In this document: in pieces, positions 5,578-6,562 of the stretch
How positions within the stretch are numbered: position 1 is the first letter of the stretch
Layout: the number at the start of each line of letters is the position of its first letter
Assembly (NCBI GenBank): GCA_026388865.1
Contig: JAPLIX010000080.1
Location: 1 to 6,562, forward strand
Direction: 5' to 3'
DNA length: 6,562 nt
Origin: Pseudomonadota bacterium
GTDB taxonomy: Bacteria; Desulfobacterota; WTBG01; CAIYCZ01
Program-made: the position numbers and the translations under genes
The notes under the pieces: generated by a model
Seen by the model: only the letters and a program-made list of their open reading frames with translations
Told to the model about the DNA's origin: nothing
The model's database searches: none

Positions 5578-5656
5578 TGATAAGCAGGGAGATTATGGCA
5601 TGAGACAGGAAAACCAGCATTAAAACCCAATCCTGGCTCGTTGAAATAGGTCCAGC

Positions 5657-6448
5657 ATGCAAAAGACTACTGACAGCTTTGTTGAGCTCATAGAGTTGAT
5701 CCGGACGCTCCGTGGCCCGAATGGCTGCCCCTGGGACCGGAAGCAGACCCCTGCTGATGTCAAAACATATCTTGTTGAAGAACTCTACGAGGTCCTCGAG
5801 GCCATTGACCGGGACGACAAAGAGCACCTTCAGGAAGAGGTCGGGGACCTGCTATTCATGATTCTGTTTCTGACTAACCTCTATGAGGAGAACAACACGT
5901 TCACCCTCAGGGAAGCGCTCAACGGCAGCATCAAGAAGATGGTCCACCGCCATCCCCATGTCTTTGGCGATATCAAGGCCGACACGGTTGAAGAAATAAG
6001 GGCCAACTGGCAGCGGCTCAAAGAGCGGGAAGGAAAGCCCCCCCGGAAATCCCTTCTGGGCAGCATCCCGGCACATCTGCCCGCGCTCTACGGAGCGTTT
6101 CGCATGACCCTGAAAGCGGCAAAGGTTGGCTTTGACTGGGAGAATCCGCATCAGGTCCTGGATAAAATAAAGGAAGAAATCGGGGAGCTGGAAGAAGCTC
6201 TGCAGGGGGCGGACCGGAAGAAAAAAGAGCAGGAGATGGGAGACCTCCTGTTCAGCGTGGCCAATTTAAGCCGCCACCTGGAAATTGAACCGGAACAGGC
6301 CCTGCGCTCCTGCAATGAAAAGTTCTTCAGGCGCTTCTGCTTCGTTGAGCAGGAGCTGCAGAAGCAGGGAAAGACTCCCCGCGAGGCAACGCTCGCGGAA
6401 ATGGACGCGCTGTGGGAGGATGCAAAAAAACTGGAAAAAGAAAAGTAG
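5657..6448 (+). CDS. mazG: Nucleoside triphosphate pyrophosphohydrolase MazG
   Basis: A 263-residue, two-domain MazG of the all-alpha NTP pyrophosphatase superfamily, hydrolysing NTPs or dNTPs to monophosphates and PPi. It is seen as a house-cleaning enzyme and, in E. coli, a modulator of stress responses; it is cytoplasmic. The N-terminal hallmark LRGPNGCPWDRKQT is at 18-31. Metal-binding acidic motifs appear twice: EELYE (41-45) with EEVGD (60-64), and EEIGE (173-177) with QEMGD (192-196), each followed by LLF. RHPHVFGD (98-105) and KVGFDW (156-161) are further family blocks, and the length matches E. coli MazG. Both metal sites look complete; which domain is active cannot be told. A weak AGG lies 6 bases before ATG 5657. 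It is monocistronic as far as seen, divergent from the phosphofructokinase, with repeats following its stop. Confidence 0.95.
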   Translation: MQKTTDSFVELIELIRTLRGPNGCPWDRKQTPADVKTYLVEELYEVLEAIDRDDKEHLQEEVGDLLFMILFLTNLYEENNTFTLREALNGSIKKMVHRHPHVFGDIKADTVEEIRANWQRLKEREGKPPRKSLLGSIPAHLPALYGAFRMTLKAAKVGFDWENPHQVLDKIKEEIGELEEALQGADRKKKEQEMGDLLFSVANLSRHLEIEPEQALRSCNEKFFRRFCFVEQELQKQGKTPREATLAEMDALWEDAKKLEKEK

Positions 6449-6467
6449 CTATGAACCAGCGGAGAAC

Positions 6468-6489
6468 TCAGAATATTTTCTTATTCTGA
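6468..6489 (+). terminator. AT-rich stem-loop after mazG, weak terminator candidate
   Basis: TCAGAATA (6468-6475) pairs perfectly with TATTCTGA (6482-6489) around a six-base loop, 20 bases past the mazG stop. The stem has few GC pairs and the sequence after it (TATTCAATT) is only moderately T-rich, so it would be a weak terminator at best. Confidence 0.4.
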
Positions 6490-6499
6490 TATTCAATTC

Positions 6500-6555
6500 G
6501 GAACTCAGGAACTCACGATGGGGAAAATAAAAACTTTCCTGATTTCCTGAGTTCC
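6500..6555. repeat. Inverted repeat built of 8-base tandem units, downstream of mazG
   Basis: The 12-base GGAACTCAGGAA (6500-6511) is matched by its exact inverse TTCCTGAGTTCC (6544-6555) across 32 bases. The left side is two GGAACTCA units in tandem (6500-6507, 6508-6515). The right side has two TTTCCTGA units (6535-6542, 6543-6550). A related GAACTCAG occurs at 6464-6471. The structure could be a larger hairpin or transcription end, or a dispersed intergenic repeat. It reaches within 7 bases of the window edge and may continue. Confidence 0.7.
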
Positions 6556-6562
6556 AGATGAT

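Noticed and set aside
5465..5827. Minus-strand frame of 120 codons overlapping the start of mazG
   Set aside because: It is antisense to the conserved N-terminus of mazG, lacks a recognisable motif and has no clear ribosome-binding site.

Overview
The window is about 6.5 kb of bacterial chromosome with moderate-to-high GC. It is dominated by one minus-strand cluster of central carbon genes, read from right to left: a phosphofructokinase (5384-4350), gap (4313-3309), pgk (3183-1999), tpiA (1946-1188) and secG (1076-648). A tRNA-Leu(GAG) lies beyond secG on the same strand (537-453) and ends in a textbook intrinsic terminator. On the plus strand, divergent from the phosphofructokinase, is mazG (5657-6448). 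The left 450 bases hold a possible partial gene running off the edge, a possible small ORF behind a perfect Shine-Dalgarno sequence, and a short tandem repeat. None of these is recognised.

The gap-pgk-tpiA-secG order, ordinary Shine-Dalgarno sites and a PPi-type (D105/K126) phosphofructokinase fit a Gram-negative anaerobic lineage such as Nitrospirota or the former Deltaproteobacteria. This is a low-confidence inference, because no taxonomic marker is present.

Together the metabolic genes cover fructose-6-phosphate phosphorylation, triose-phosphate interconversion, and oxidation and substrate-level phosphorylation down to 3-phosphoglycerate. Aldolase and the lower steps (phosphoglycerate mutase, enolase, pyruvate kinase) are not here. 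The phosphofructokinase carries the residue pair associated with pyrophosphate as phosphoryl donor, so the pathway could run in either direction. MazG, sharing its upstream region, releases pyrophosphate when it hydrolyses NTPs. SecG is a subunit of the SecYEG translocon and is a frequent passenger behind tpiA.

The coding genes are ordinary and intact. The less usual content is between them. The spacers hold three different short-period repeat families: a 7-base array between pgk and tpiA, a 10-base-period inverted element between secG and the tRNA, and 8-base units downstream of mazG. They also hold stem-loops between gap and pgk and between tpiA and secG, and an 18-base palindrome in the divergent pfk/mazG region. 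I see no CRISPR array, transposase, integrase, toxin-antitoxin pair or clearly new multi-gene system.
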